This document shows positions 1 through 7,904 of a DNA stretch of 64,000 bases, one piece after another. Within the stretch, counting starts at the first letter, position 1, and every line of letters starts with the position of its first letter. Under the pieces are notes generated by a model. It searched no databases. It worked only from the letters and a program-made list of their open reading frames with translations, and was not told the origin of the DNA. This DNA is from DASUPK01 sp963744105 (lineage in GTDB: Bacteria > Actinomycetota > Thermoleophilia > Solirubrobacterales > 70-9). The stretch is taken from the NCBI GenBank assembly GCA_963744105.1, contig CAVUSJ010000005.1, forward strand, positions 124,001 to 188,000. The letters run 5' to 3'. A program made the translations under genes and the position numbers.

Positions 1-207
1 CCGGACCATCGTGGACAGGGAAAGGGGATGGGACTGCTCGCTGCAAACCTGGCACTGCTCGATGAGATGGGCATGCCGACCTACTTGGAGTCGAGCAACC
101 GCGCAAACGACCACCGCTACGAGCGACTTGGCTACACGCAGGTAGGGGAGTTCGCGGCGCCGGGCGATGAACCAACGGTGGCCTGCATGTGGCGCGATCC
201 TGCTTGA
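1..207 (+). CDS. GNAT family N-acetyltransferase, C-terminal part
   Basis: The frame is open from the first base and stops with TGA at 205-207, so the 5' part lies outside the window. The visible 68 residues begin with HRGQGKGMG, which fits the acetyl-CoA pyrophosphate-binding loop (Q/R-x-x-G-x-G) of GNAT enzymes. They continue with YLESSNRANDHRYERLGY, a typical GNAT end segment in which an Asn/Tyr pair precedes the last strand. The family transfers an acetyl group from acetyl-CoA to an amine. The substrate cannot be inferred from this fragment. Confidence 0.85.
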   Translation, partial: PDHRGQGKGMGLLAANLALLDEMGMPTYLESSNRANDHRYERLGYTQVGEFAAPGDEPTVACMWRDPA

Positions 208-243
208 CCCCCGCAGACTGCCTGCGCTGAGGGCCTCCGGCCG

Positions 244-2172
244 CTAGATCCGGCGCAGCAGCCTGGTGATCTGGCTCGCCTCGGGGACGCGAAGCGCCAG
301 GACAGCGCCGAAGTAGGTCACGAACCCGGCGGCCAGCGCGACCCCGAGCGAGATGATCTGCGCGATCGTGCCGCGTCCGAGCGCCTGGTCCAGCCCGTCC
401 CAGACGAAATAGCTGACGCCGGCGAGCAGCGCCGCTGCCACCAGCACCCGGGCCGCGGTCGCGAACAGGCGCGTCAGCTCCAGTCCGGCGAGCTGGCGCC
501 GCAGGATGACCACCTCCGCGATGACGCTGGAGACCGTGGCGATCACCGTCGCGGCGACGACGCCGCCGATGCCGAACGGCGAGTAGAGGGCGAAGGAGAA
601 GATGATGTCCACGACGAGGTTGGACCCGGCCACGGCGGTCGGGATCCAGGGCCGCTGCAGGCTGAAGAAGGTCCGGGTCAGCATCAGATAGAGACCGTTG
701 AAGGGCAGGGAGAAGGCGAACCAGAAGAGCGCCTGCGCGACCAGGTGCGTCTGGTGCGCGTCGAACTCGCCGCGCTGGTAGACGAGCCGGGTCATCGGCA
801 CCGAGAGCACCAGGACAGCCGCCGCGGCGGGGATCAGCAGCAGCAGGATCTGCCGCATGCCGTTCGCCATCGTGCCGCGCAGGCTCTCCCACTCCTGCCT
901 GGCCGCGAAGCGGGCCAGCGTCGGGAACGTCACGGTCGCGACGGCCACCGAGAAGATGCCCTGGGGCAGCATGTAGATGCGGAACGCCTTGTCGATCGCG
1001 GCCGGGGCCTCGGTCGAGACCAGCGTGCCGACGATGCTGTTCAACAGCAGGTCGAAGTTGATCAGGCCTAGGCTCAGAGTCACCGGCAGCATCAGGAGGA
1101 GGACGCGCTTGACCTCCGGGATGTGCCAGTCGAAGTCCCGGGTCAGGCGGAACGGCGTATGGCGCAAGTCCCACGCCGGGATCGCGAGCTGGACCACCGT
1201 TCCGACGAGCACCCCGATCGCGTAGGCGTAGATCCGATCGTTGCCGTGGAATGCGGGCTCCAGGAGGACCAGCACGAGGATGATCACGACGTTCCAGAAG
1301 AACGGCGAGATGGCGAACGCCGCGAACCGGTCGTAGCTGTTCAGGACCCCGACCACCATTCCCGTCGCCCCGAGCAGGATCAGGATCGGGAAGAGGATCT
1401 GCGAGAGCGTGACCGTCAGGTCGAGGATCTCGCCGCTGAAGCCGGGCGCGAAGAGCGGCGTGATCACCGGCGCGAGCAGGATGAAGAGCGCCGTGATCGC
1501 CCCGAGCACCAGGGTGACCATGTAGATCAGCGTCGAGGCGAGCCGGAAGGCCTCGCGCTTGTTCCCCTTCTCGAGCTCCTCGGTGAAGACCGGCACGAAG
1601 GCGGCCTGGATCGCGGCGTCGGCGAACAGCGAGCGGACCAGGTTCGGCACCTGGAAGGCGATCGTGAAGGCCGACATCGGCCCGGTGATGCCGAAGTAGC
1701 TGGCGGCGACGATCTCCCGGACCAGGCCGGCGACCCGCGAGAAGGCCGTCGCGATCGAGAAGAACGCGGTCGAGCGGCCGAGCCGCCCCTCCTTCTCGTC
1801 GAACTCCGGCGGGATGAACGGGGTCGTCGGAGTCGGCGCCGGGATCGCCATGAAGGTCGAGGTGTCCATCGAGACCGCCTCGTGGCGGCGCTCGATCCGC
1901 TCCGCCTCCTCCAGACGCGCCCCCTCCAGGTCCGTGTCGAGGTTCAGCCCCCCCTCCATGTCCTCCTCGAGGCCCGGCGGCACGAACGGGCGTCCGGGAT
2001 CCCGGGAGCGCTCCTCCGTGGGGGCCTCGTCCTCCTCGGGTGGGCTGACGGCCTGAAACTCCCGCGTGGACGGGTCGAACGGCTCCGGCGGCGTCGGGAC
2101 GTCGCCCATCCCGAAACGGGTGGCGTCTCGGCTTCGCCTGCGCCGCCCCCTCGCAGGATCGCGCTCGGTCAT
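244..2172 (-). CDS. murJ: Lipid II flippase MurJ (MviN family) with long N-terminal tail
   Basis: The 642-residue product is a MATE/MOP-like membrane protein expected to flip lipid II across the cytoplasmic membrane for peptidoglycan synthesis. The MurJ core starts near residue 131 (GRLGRSTAFFSIATAFSRVA) and carries about 14 hydrophobic segments. Residues 1-130 form an acidic, proline-rich, low-complexity cytoplasmic extension, as in many actinobacterial MurJ proteins. An internal ATG at residue 22 is a possible alternative start. The gene diverges from rpsT, whose start lies 40 bases away, so the two promoters must sit in this short interval or inside the murJ 5' end. Confidence 0.93.
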   Translation of the reverse strand: MTERDPARGRRRRSRDATRFGMGDVPTPPEPFDPSTREFQAVSPPEEDEAPTEERSRDPGRPFVPPGLEEDMEGGLNLDTDLEGARLEEAERIERRHEAVSMDTSTFMAIPAPTPTTPFIPPEFDEKEGRLGRSTAFFSIATAFSRVAGLVREIVAASYFGITGPMSAFTIAFQVPNLVRSLFADAAIQAAFVPVFTEELEKGNKREAFRLASTLIYMVTLVLGAITALFILLAPVITPLFAPGFSGEILDLTVTLSQILFPILILLGATGMVVGVLNSYDRFAAFAISPFFWNVVIILVLVLLEPAFHGNDRIYAYAIGVLVGTVVQLAIPAWDLRHTPFRLTRDFDWHIPEVKRVLLLMLPVTLSLGLINFDLLLNSIVGTLVSTEAPAAIDKAFRIYMLPQGIFSVAVATVTFPTLARFAARQEWESLRGTMANGMRQILLLLIPAAAAVLVLSVPMTRLVYQRGEFDAHQTHLVAQALFWFAFSLPFNGLYLMLTRTFFSLQRPWIPTAVAGSNLVVDIIFSFALYSPFGIGGVVAATVIATVSSVIAEVVILRRQLAGLELTRLFATAARVLVAAALLAGVSYFVWDGLDQALGRGTIAQIISLGVALAAGFVTYFGAVLALRVPEASQITRLLRRI

Positions 2173-2191
2173 TGCTCTATTCTCTTCGCCG

Positions 2192-2210
2192 CCCGCCTCG
2201 CGGGTCTTTT
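2192..2210 (+). promoter_or_regulatory. Hairpin plus T-rich tract just upstream of the rpsT start
   Basis: CCCGC (2192-2196), a 3-base loop and GCGGG (2200-2204) form a perfect 5-bp stem followed by TCTTTT. The ATG of rpsT begins two bases later. No Shine-Dalgarno sequence is visible between hairpin and ATG. The shape resembles a small intrinsic terminator or a structured leader. S20 genes are known to be autoregulated in some bacteria, but a regulatory role here is inference. Confidence 0.25.
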
Positions 2211-2211
2211 C

Positions 2212-2478
2212 ATGGCCAATATCGCCTCACAGAAGAAGCGCAATGCGCGCACTGAGCGGGAGCGGATCGAGAACCTGCGTTTTCGGAGCTCCGTGAAGAC
2301 TCATTTCAAGCGGCTCGAGGCCGCGATCCAGTCGGGCAACGCCGATGCGATCGCATCCGAGCACAAGTCGCTGGTGTCGCGGATCGACAAGGCGGTCCAG
2401 AAGGGCGCCCTGCACCGCAATACGGGCGCGCGCAAGAAGTCCCGTGCCGCCGGCCTGGTCGGCACCGCTTCCAAGTAG
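2212..2478 (+). CDS. rpsT: 30S ribosomal protein S20
   Basis: The product has 88 residues and is basic and helical, as expected for S20, which binds the 5' domain of 16S rRNA. It starts MANIASQKKRNARTERER, the usual S20 N-terminus. The conserved end includes GALHRNTGARKKSRA. I chose the ATG at 2212 because the open frame upstream lacks S20 homology and lies antisense to murJ. No clear ribosome binding site precedes it. The TAG stop directly abuts the stop of the convergent holA, with no intergenic base. Confidence 0.97.
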   Translation: MANIASQKKRNARTERERIENLRFRSSVKTHFKRLEAAIQSGNADAIASEHKSLVSRIDKAVQKGALHRNTGARKKSRAAGLVGTASK

Positions 2479-3489
2479 TCATCTCAGGGCCCACGAGAGC
2501 GGCTTGGTGTCGTCCGGCACCAGGCCGATCGCCTTGCGCAGGGACAACGTGAACGCGACGCCCTCCGAGTAATCGGAGCCTCCGCGCGTCCAGAGCTCGA
2601 GGTCGGCGAGCGCGCGGATCGACGCGTCCAGGTCCTCAGGGGTGCGCCCCTTCACCTTGGAGACGAGCATCTTCGCCGCATAGGGGTGCATCGAGAGGCC
2701 CTTCGCCACCTCGGCCGCCGGCCTGCCGGCCTCCAGCTCGGTGGCGGCGCGAAGCGCCTGGCGCAGCCGCGGCGCGAGCGAGTAGACGATCCGCGGCAGG
2801 GCCTCGCCCTGCGCGATCAGCACCTCTGCGACCCGCATCGTCTCGGTCTCGTCCCCGGCGACCACAGCGTCCGCCAGCGTCCAGATCGCCTCCTCCGAGG
2901 TGTCGGACACCATCGCCTCCAGGTCCTCCACGCCCACCTCGCCCCCTTCGCCGGCCCAGAGGGCGAGGCGCTCGAGCTCGGTGCGCAGGCGGACAGGCCG
3001 CGGGCCGAGCCGCTCGACGAGCAGCCGCGCGGCCGCCGGCTCGAGGACGAAGCCCAGCCCCTTGGCGTCTGCTACCAGCTGCTTGGGCATCTCCCGCTCT
3101 CTCGGGGCGTCGAACGAGAGGACCTCCCCGCCGGCCTTCTCGACCGCCTTCGCCAGCCCGGCTGGGGCCTTGCCATGGGCGACGAGCGCGAGCGTGGTCT
3201 CGGGCGGGACCCCGGCGAGCGCCGCGACCGCGCGCTCGGTGTCCGCCTTGCCCCAGGCATCCACCCCGTCCACGAGCAGGTACCGGCGCGATGCGATCAG
3301 CGAGATCGCCGCCAGCGAGTTGACCAGCGCCTCGATGTCGGGCGAGCGGCGCCCCTCGCCCGCCTCGAAGAGCTCCAGCGCACCCGGTCCCCCCTCCCGC
3401 TCGGCGCGCTCCCGCAGACGGCTCCGCGTCCGGGTGATCTTCGCCTCGTCGGTTCCGGCGATCAGGTACGCGGGCTTCATCTCTGCCAC
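2479..3489 (-). CDS. holA: DNA polymerase III subunit delta
   Basis: The 336-residue product matches the clamp-loader delta subunit, which opens the beta sliding clamp during DNA replication. The N-terminus MKPAYLIAGTDEAKI is the characteristic strand that replaces a functional Walker A site. It is followed by a lid-like region (EEAIWTLADAVVAGD) and a C-terminal helical collar (SMHPYAAKMLVSKVKGRT). It sits downstream of comEC and convergent with rpsT, a neighbourhood conserved in many Gram-positive bacteria. The start at 3489 is MAEMKPAY; a second Met three codons in is equally possible. Confidence 0.93.
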   Translation of the reverse strand: MAEMKPAYLIAGTDEAKITRTRSRLRERAEREGGPGALELFEAGEGRRSPDIEALVNSLAAISLIASRRYLLVDGVDAWGKADTERAVAALAGVPPETTLALVAHGKAPAGLAKAVEKAGGEVLSFDAPREREMPKQLVADAKGLGFVLEPAAARLLVERLGPRPVRLRTELERLALWAGEGGEVGVEDLEAMVSDTSEEAIWTLADAVVAGDETETMRVAEVLIAQGEALPRIVYSLAPRLRQALRAATELEAGRPAAEVAKGLSMHPYAAKMLVSKVKGRTPEDLDASIRALADLELWTRGGSDYSEGVAFTLSLRKAIGLVPDDTKPLSWALR

Positions 3490-3528
3490 GCGCCCGAGTC
3501 TAGGGACGGGCCGCGATGCCTGGCTCGG

Positions 3529-3942
3529 CTACTGGAGGATGATGATGGAGCTCTGCGCGGGCTTGCAGGTCTGCTTGTGGCCGAGCGCGCGGACCTTGCG
3601 CTTCGCGACCTCCGCCCGGTAGGTCCCGGAGAAGGCGTCCTTGGGCAGGTCGACCTCGTAGCGGCCCTCGCCGCTGGTGCGCTGCACCGACAGGGGCCAG
3701 GTGAGGCCGTTCTCCGGATCGGTGTAGGTGACGGTGACGACGCGGGCCCCGCGGCAGGACTTCAGCTTGGAGCCGACCTTGCCGGTGAATTGGTTGGACG
3801 CGGGTAGCGCGAGCGTGACCTGAGAGGCCCAGCCCTTCCTCTTGTGCTTGTGCTTCTTCTTCGCGCCCGCCGCGGCCCCGCCGAGTCCGGTCGCCACCGC
3901 GAACACGGTGAAGAGAATCCCCGCACGCCTCACCCAAGCCAT
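3529..3942 (-). CDS. Secreted or surface protein of unknown function
   Basis: The start at 3942 gives a 137-residue protein beginning MAWVRRAGILFTVFAVATGL, a clear signal peptide ending near AAAGA. A Lys/His-rich stretch (KKKHKHKRKGW) follows immediately. The mature part looks beta-rich, with a Cys pair (KSCRGA and KQTCKPAQ) that could form a disulfide. The longer open frame to 4044 overlaps the comEC end and has no signal-peptide logic. I do not recognise a family. It lies between holA and comEC in the same direction. Confidence 0.7.
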   Translation of the reverse strand: MAWVRRAGILFTVFAVATGLGGAAAGAKKKHKHKRKGWASQVTLALPASNQFTGKVGSKLKSCRGARVVTVTYTDPENGLTWPLSVQRTSGEGRYEVDLPKDAFSGTYRAEVAKRKVRALGHKQTCKPAQSSIIILQ

Positions 3943-3952
3943 CGCGGACAGG

Positions 3953-6286
3953 CTAACCGCCGACCGGGTGCACCGTCCACCGAGAACCGTTCGCGTCGAT
4001 GTCGATTTCGCCGTGCTCGTCCGTGCGCAGCGTCGGCACCTCATGGGCCCGCAACTGCGCGAGCGTCGCCTCGGTCGGATGGCCGTACGTGTTGCCCGCG
4101 CCGACCGAGATCACCGCGAGCCTCGGGACCGACCGGTCCAGCAGGGAGCCGAGCCCGGCGTCCGCGGATCCGTGATGGGCGACCTTGAGGACGTCGACCG
4201 GGCCGGGATCCATCGGTACCGCCTCGGCCTCGGCGTCACCGGTGAGGAGCATCGAGAAGTGCCTCCATTGCGCGACGAGCACGAGGCAGAGGAGGTTCGG
4301 GTCCTCCCCGGTCTCGCCGACCAGCTCGCGAGGAGGCCAGAGCGCGCCGAGATGCAGCGAGCCGGAGTCGATCTCCCCTCCCTCCGCGAGCCGGTAGGGC
4401 TGGGCGCCCGCGGCCAGCGCGGCGGCACGCAGGCGCGGGTCGGCCCGGCCGTAGACGAGCCGCTCGACGTGGACCGCGCCCAGCAGCGCGCCGAGGTCGC
4501 CGGCATGGTCGGACTGGTCGTGGCTGATCACGATCGCCGCGAGTGAATCGATGCCGAGCTCGCGCAGCCGGTCCTCCACGCCGTCATCCGGCGGTCCGGT
4601 GTCGACCAGCACCGGATCGCCATCGGGCGGGTCCAGCAGGATCGAGTCTCCCTGGCCGACGTCGAGAACGCGCACCGCGAGGTCGCCCGGCGGGATATCC
4701 GCGGGGGCCGGCGAGCCGAAGGGCCAGACCGCGAGCAGCACGCCCACGATCAGTGCCAGCGCCGCGGGCACCGCGAGAGCCATCCTCAGCCTTCGCTGCC
4801 GGCCGCTGGAGATCCCCTGGGGAGCCCGGGTCCTGCGGCCTGCGAGCCACCGCAGCAGCACCTCCATCCCCGCCAGCAGGGCGGCGTAGGCCGCGGCCAC
4901 CGACCACGGCGAGTCGAGGTGGACGGTGAGCAGCGCCCATCGCGGGGCCGCCAACCAGTGGGCGATCTGGGCGATGTAGGCGAGGCAGAGCGAGTCGAGC
5001 CAGTTGACCGGCTCCACCGGGAGCATCGGCAGCTGGCCCGCGATCCCGGTGAGCATGCCGAGCCACATCGCAGGCGCCACGGCGGGCGCCGCCAGCACGT
5101 TCGCCGGAAGGGCTGCCGGCGAGAACTGGTCGAACGCCTCCGCCATCAGCGGGGCGGTGGCCACGGTCGCCGCCGCGGTCACCGCGACGGCCTCCGCCAA
5201 CGCCATACGGGCCGATCCCCGTCCGCCAGGCCCCGCGATCAGCATGGCGAGGCGCTTCGCCCAAAGCATGATCCCGATGACCGCCGCGAAGCTGAGCTGC
5301 CAGCCGACGTCTCCGTCCGCCCGCGGGTTGAGTGCGAGTGTGATGGCCACAGCGAGCAGCACGGCGTACCAGCGTGAGCGCGGCCGGTCGGCGAGGGCGG
5401 CGATCAGTCCGGCAGCTCCCATCACTCCGGCCCGCTGAATCGAAGGGCCCGCTCCCGTGACCGGTACGTAGATCGCGATCAGGCAGAGCGCCCCGATGAG
5501 CCTGGCCCGCAGCGGCAGCCCGAGGAGCGCCAGCAGGGGCCAGGCCAGGACGCAGAGCAGGATCACGTTCTCGCCGCTCACGGCGAGCAGGTGGGTCAGG
5601 TTCGAACGCTGGAAGTCCTCGCGCGTCCCATGGTCGATCCGGTCGTCCTCGCCGAGGACGAAGCCGCGGGCGAGGGCAGCCTCCCGTTCGGGCATCCCCC
5701 GCCCCAGCGCCACCTCAGCCCGCTCCCGGATGCCATCGATCCACCCCTCGAAGCCGCCGCGACGCCCGGGGCGCTCGTCGATTCGGTCGGTCCGCATGAG
5801 CATCGCGATGCCCTGGCGGCGCAGATAGGCGGTCCGCCACTCCTCGGGCCGCTCGAGCACACCCTCGACGCGAACCTCCGCGCCGACCGTCAGGTCGGCG
5901 ACCGGCTCGGGCGCCACGACCAGCACCGGCCCACGCGGGGAGTCGACCCGGACGTCCACCTCGTCGCCGGTGCGGCGTGGGACGCCGGCCACGAACCCGT
6001 CGACGCTGACCTGCCGGCCGGGGCCCGCCCTGAGCGCTCCATCGTCGATCGCGTGCAGCCGGGCCCCGCCCACGAGAAGCCCGCCCACGGCGCTGACGAG
6101 CCCAATCACGACCAGCCAGACGAGCTCCGGGGCTCCCGTATCCCGCGGCCGTAGCGTGGCGAGACCGATCACGACGATCGGCACGGCGCCGAGGGCCCTC
6201 GCGGCGGGGTCGGCGGCGGCCAGTTGCGAGAGCGCGAGACCGGCGGCGATTCCTGCGAGAGCCGCGAATCGCCAGTCCGGTTTCAC
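3953..6286 (-). CDS. comEC: ComEC/Rec2 family DNA uptake channel
   Basis: The 777-residue product has the full ComEC layout. An N-terminal hydrophobic and OB-like DUF4131 region is followed by a polytopic competence domain (AVSGENVILLCVLAWPLLALL) and a C-terminal metallo-beta-lactamase-like domain with the metal-binding motif SHDQSDHAGD and a later AHHGSAD. The family forms the inner-membrane channel for single-stranded DNA in natural transformation. I placed the start at a GTG (6284-6286, then KPDWRFAALAG), because the longer frame to 6394 would overlap a divergent gene that has a strong ribosome binding site. No clear Shine-Dalgarno precedes the GTG. Confidence 0.88.
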   Translation of the reverse strand: MKPDWRFAALAGIAAGLALSQLAAADPAARALGAVPIVVIGLATLRPRDTGAPELVWLVVIGLVSAVGGLLVGGARLHAIDDGALRAGPGRQVSVDGFVAGVPRRTGDEVDVRVDSPRGPVLVVAPEPVADLTVGAEVRVEGVLERPEEWRTAYLRRQGIAMLMRTDRIDERPGRRGGFEGWIDGIRERAEVALGRGMPEREAALARGFVLGEDDRIDHGTREDFQRSNLTHLLAVSGENVILLCVLAWPLLALLGLPLRARLIGALCLIAIYVPVTGAGPSIQRAGVMGAAGLIAALADRPRSRWYAVLLAVAITLALNPRADGDVGWQLSFAAVIGIMLWAKRLAMLIAGPGGRGSARMALAEAVAVTAAATVATAPLMAEAFDQFSPAALPANVLAAPAVAPAMWLGMLTGIAGQLPMLPVEPVNWLDSLCLAYIAQIAHWLAAPRWALLTVHLDSPWSVAAAYAALLAGMEVLLRWLAGRRTRAPQGISSGRQRRLRMALAVPAALALIVGVLLAVWPFGSPAPADIPPGDLAVRVLDVGQGDSILLDPPDGDPVLVDTGPPDDGVEDRLRELGIDSLAAIVISHDQSDHAGDLGALLGAVHVERLVYGRADPRLRAAALAAGAQPYRLAEGGEIDSGSLHLGALWPPRELVGETGEDPNLLCLVLVAQWRHFSMLLTGDAEAEAVPMDPGPVDVLKVAHHGSADAGLGSLLDRSVPRLAVISVGAGNTYGHPTEATLAQLRAHEVPTLRTDEHGEIDIDANGSRWTVHPVGG

Positions 6287-6342
6287 TGAGTGGTCACGTG
6301 GTACGCGGAAGAGAACGCAGCTTCGACGAGTCTGGAGGAGTG

Positions 6343-6543
6343 ATGACGAAGAACCGCGAACAACCACGCGCTGCGCGGCAGCGCACCGCGGCAAAGCCGG
6401 ACAAGCGTGGGCTTGAGCAGCGCAGGGCCCAGATGCAGGCCGCCGAGGGCCACGCGGGCAGCATTCCGCGCGGCAATCAGCAGCCCGAGCGGGAGATCAT
6501 GGGATCGCACCGCATCGCCTGGGACCGCGTGCTCGGCCACTGA
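6343..6543 (+). CDS. Small hydrophilic protein of unknown function
   Basis: This 66-residue frame starts at an ATG directly behind GGAGGAG (6334-6340), the best ribosome binding site in this area. It is rich in Arg, Gln and Ala (REQPRAARQRTAAKPDKR) with no hydrophobic segment, so it is probably cytoplasmic. It is inserted, in the opposite direction, between comEA and comEC, which are usually adjacent. I do not recognise the family. The strong ribosome binding site favours a real gene. Confidence 0.6.
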   Translation: MTKNREQPRAARQRTAAKPDKRGLEQRRAQMQAAEGHAGSIPRGNQQPEREIMGSHRIAWDRVLGH

Positions 6544-6573
6544 GGCGGAGTACGTGTCGGCCATGTCCGGCGC

Positions 6574-7167
6574 TCAGGGCTGCAGTGCGGCCCTGAGCGT
6601 CTGCATGGTCGAGGGGCCGATGCCGTCGACCTGGTCGAGCTGATCAATCGAAGAGAGCCCGCCGTGCTGGTCCCGGAACTCGATGATCTTCTGCGCGGTG
6701 ACGGGGCCGATGCCCTCGACCCCGTCCAGCTGCTCGGCGGTGGCGCTGCCGAGGCTGATCGGCCCCGTCTGCTCGCCCGAGGCCGAGCTCGCCGCGGTCG
6801 TGCCGGGACCGGGCACCACCACCTGCTGCCCGTCGCTGAGCCGTGCAGCCAGGTTGATCGCGTCCTGGTTCGCCCCCCGGTCGAAGCCGCCCGCCCGCCT
6901 CACCGCGTCCGTCACGCGCGAGCCGGCGGGCAGGCGATACACCCCCGGACGCCGCACGTCCCCGGCGACGTGGACCACGACGTCCCGGGTGTTGTCTGCC
7001 CCACGCGATGAGTCGGCCGCGAAGCTGAGCGCAGGGCTACCGGCCGAGCCGCCTCCTGCGGAGCGGATCCAGCGGACGCCCACGAAGAGGACCGCGAGCG
7101 CGATCACTGCGTAGATCGCCAGTTGAGAGCGACTGAGCTCCGGCACGGACGCAGCCTGCCCCCGCAC
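6574..7167 (-). CDS. comEA: ComEA family DNA-binding competence protein
   Basis: The 197-residue product has a single N-terminal membrane anchor (IYAVIALAVLFVGVRWI). A SLBB domain follows (VVVHVAGDVRRPGVYRLPAG). The C-terminal tandem helix-hairpin-helix includes VEGIGPVTAQKIIEFRDQHG and VDGIGPSTMQTL. This is the standard ComEA design: a membrane-tethered receptor that binds double-stranded DNA outside the membrane and hands it to ComEC. Together with comEC it suggests capacity for natural transformation. No pilus genes are visible in the window. Confidence 0.92.
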   Translation of the reverse strand: MRGQAASVPELSRSQLAIYAVIALAVLFVGVRWIRSAGGGSAGSPALSFAADSSRGADNTRDVVVHVAGDVRRPGVYRLPAGSRVTDAVRRAGGFDRGANQDAINLAARLSDGQQVVVPGPGTTAASSASGEQTGPISLGSATAEQLDGVEGIGPVTAQKIIEFRDQHGGLSSIDQLDQVDGIGPSTMQTLRAALQP

Positions 7168-7220
7168 TCTGCACGAGACTGCTCACGTTCGTCTCGGGAT
7201 CGGGACGCCTTGGCGACGCT

Positions 7221-7487
7221 TCAGCGGACCTCGAACCCCGAGAGAGCCTCGGGCTGCTCCTCCTCGACCTCGATTCCCGCGACCTCGGCCCTGCCCGGGC
7301 CGCGGCGGCAGAACTCGACCAGCTCGTCGACCGCTCCGGGCTCGCCCTCGAAGACCGCCTCGACGGTCCCATCGGGCGTGTTCCGCACCCATCCGGCGAC
7401 GCCGGCAGCCTCGGCGCGCTGCCTGGTGGTGTCCCGGAAGAAGACCCCCTGCACGCGCCCGCTGACGATGACCCGCTTGCGGGTCAC
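7221..7487 (-). CDS. acyP: Acylphosphatase
   Basis: The product has 88 residues, the usual size for this enzyme, which hydrolyses acyl phosphates such as acetyl phosphate. The signature GRVQGVFFR is present with the catalytic Arg18, and the catalytic Asn36 lies in GWVRNTPDG. The fold is predicted to be a small ferredoxin-like sandwich in the cytoplasm. The gene starts only 4 bases after the stop of the upstream cupin gene, so the two are probably co-transcribed. The last residues (EALSGFEVR) are the conserved C-terminus. Confidence 0.95.
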   Translation of the reverse strand: MTRKRVIVSGRVQGVFFRDTTRQRAEAAGVAGWVRNTPDGTVEAVFEGEPGAVDELVEFCRRGPGRAEVAGIEVEEEQPEALSGFEVR

Positions 7488-7491
7488 GCGG

Positions 7492-7887
7492 CTATTCCTC
7501 GTCGTCGTACTCGGAGGCGACGCCGACGCCGGAGCGCCCGAAGACCTCGGAGGAGGTCACTGGAGGCGACTGGACGGACACACAGCAGAGGTCAGCCGCG
7601 TTGCCGTTGGCGATCGAGTGATCGGTCGCCGGCGGGACCAGGACGAGGTCTCCCTCGCCGATCTCCTGCTTGTCGCCCGCGACCGTCATCGTTCCCCGGC
7701 CGCTGACCACGATGTAGACCTGCTCCGCCTCCTCGTGGGAGTGAAGCTCCTGATCGATCCCCTCGGGGACCTCGAGCCAGGTGACGGACATGTTCCGCGA
7801 GCCGAGCTCTCCGGCGTCCATGAGGATGTGATTGCGGAGCCTGTGCCACTCCTCAGTGGGTGCCTCCGCGAGCCGCCTGACCAGCAC
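7492..7887 (-). CDS. Cupin domain protein
   Basis: The 131-residue product contains one cupin barrel. Motif 1 is seen around ELHSHEEAEQVYIVVSGRG, with two His and a Glu that could bind a metal. Motif 2 lies around GDLVLVPPATDHSIANG. Small single-domain cupins cover many functions (isomerase, dioxygenase, sugar or ligand binding), so none is assigned. An N-terminal part mentioning HILMDAGELGSRNMSV precedes the barrel. It lies between leuS (17 bases upstream) and acyP, all in the same direction. Confidence 0.85.
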   Translation of the reverse strand: MLVRRLAEAPTEEWHRLRNHILMDAGELGSRNMSVTWLEVPEGIDQELHSHEEAEQVYIVVSGRGTMTVAGDKQEIGEGDLVLVPPATDHSIANGNAADLCCVSVQSPPVTSSEVFGRSGVGVASEYDDEE

Positions 7888-7904
7888 CCGGCCTTTCTAC
7901 CAGA

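Noticed and set aside
1123..2211. Long N-terminal extension of rpsT
   Set aside because: It lies antisense to murJ and has no S20 homology. The true rpsT begins at 2212.
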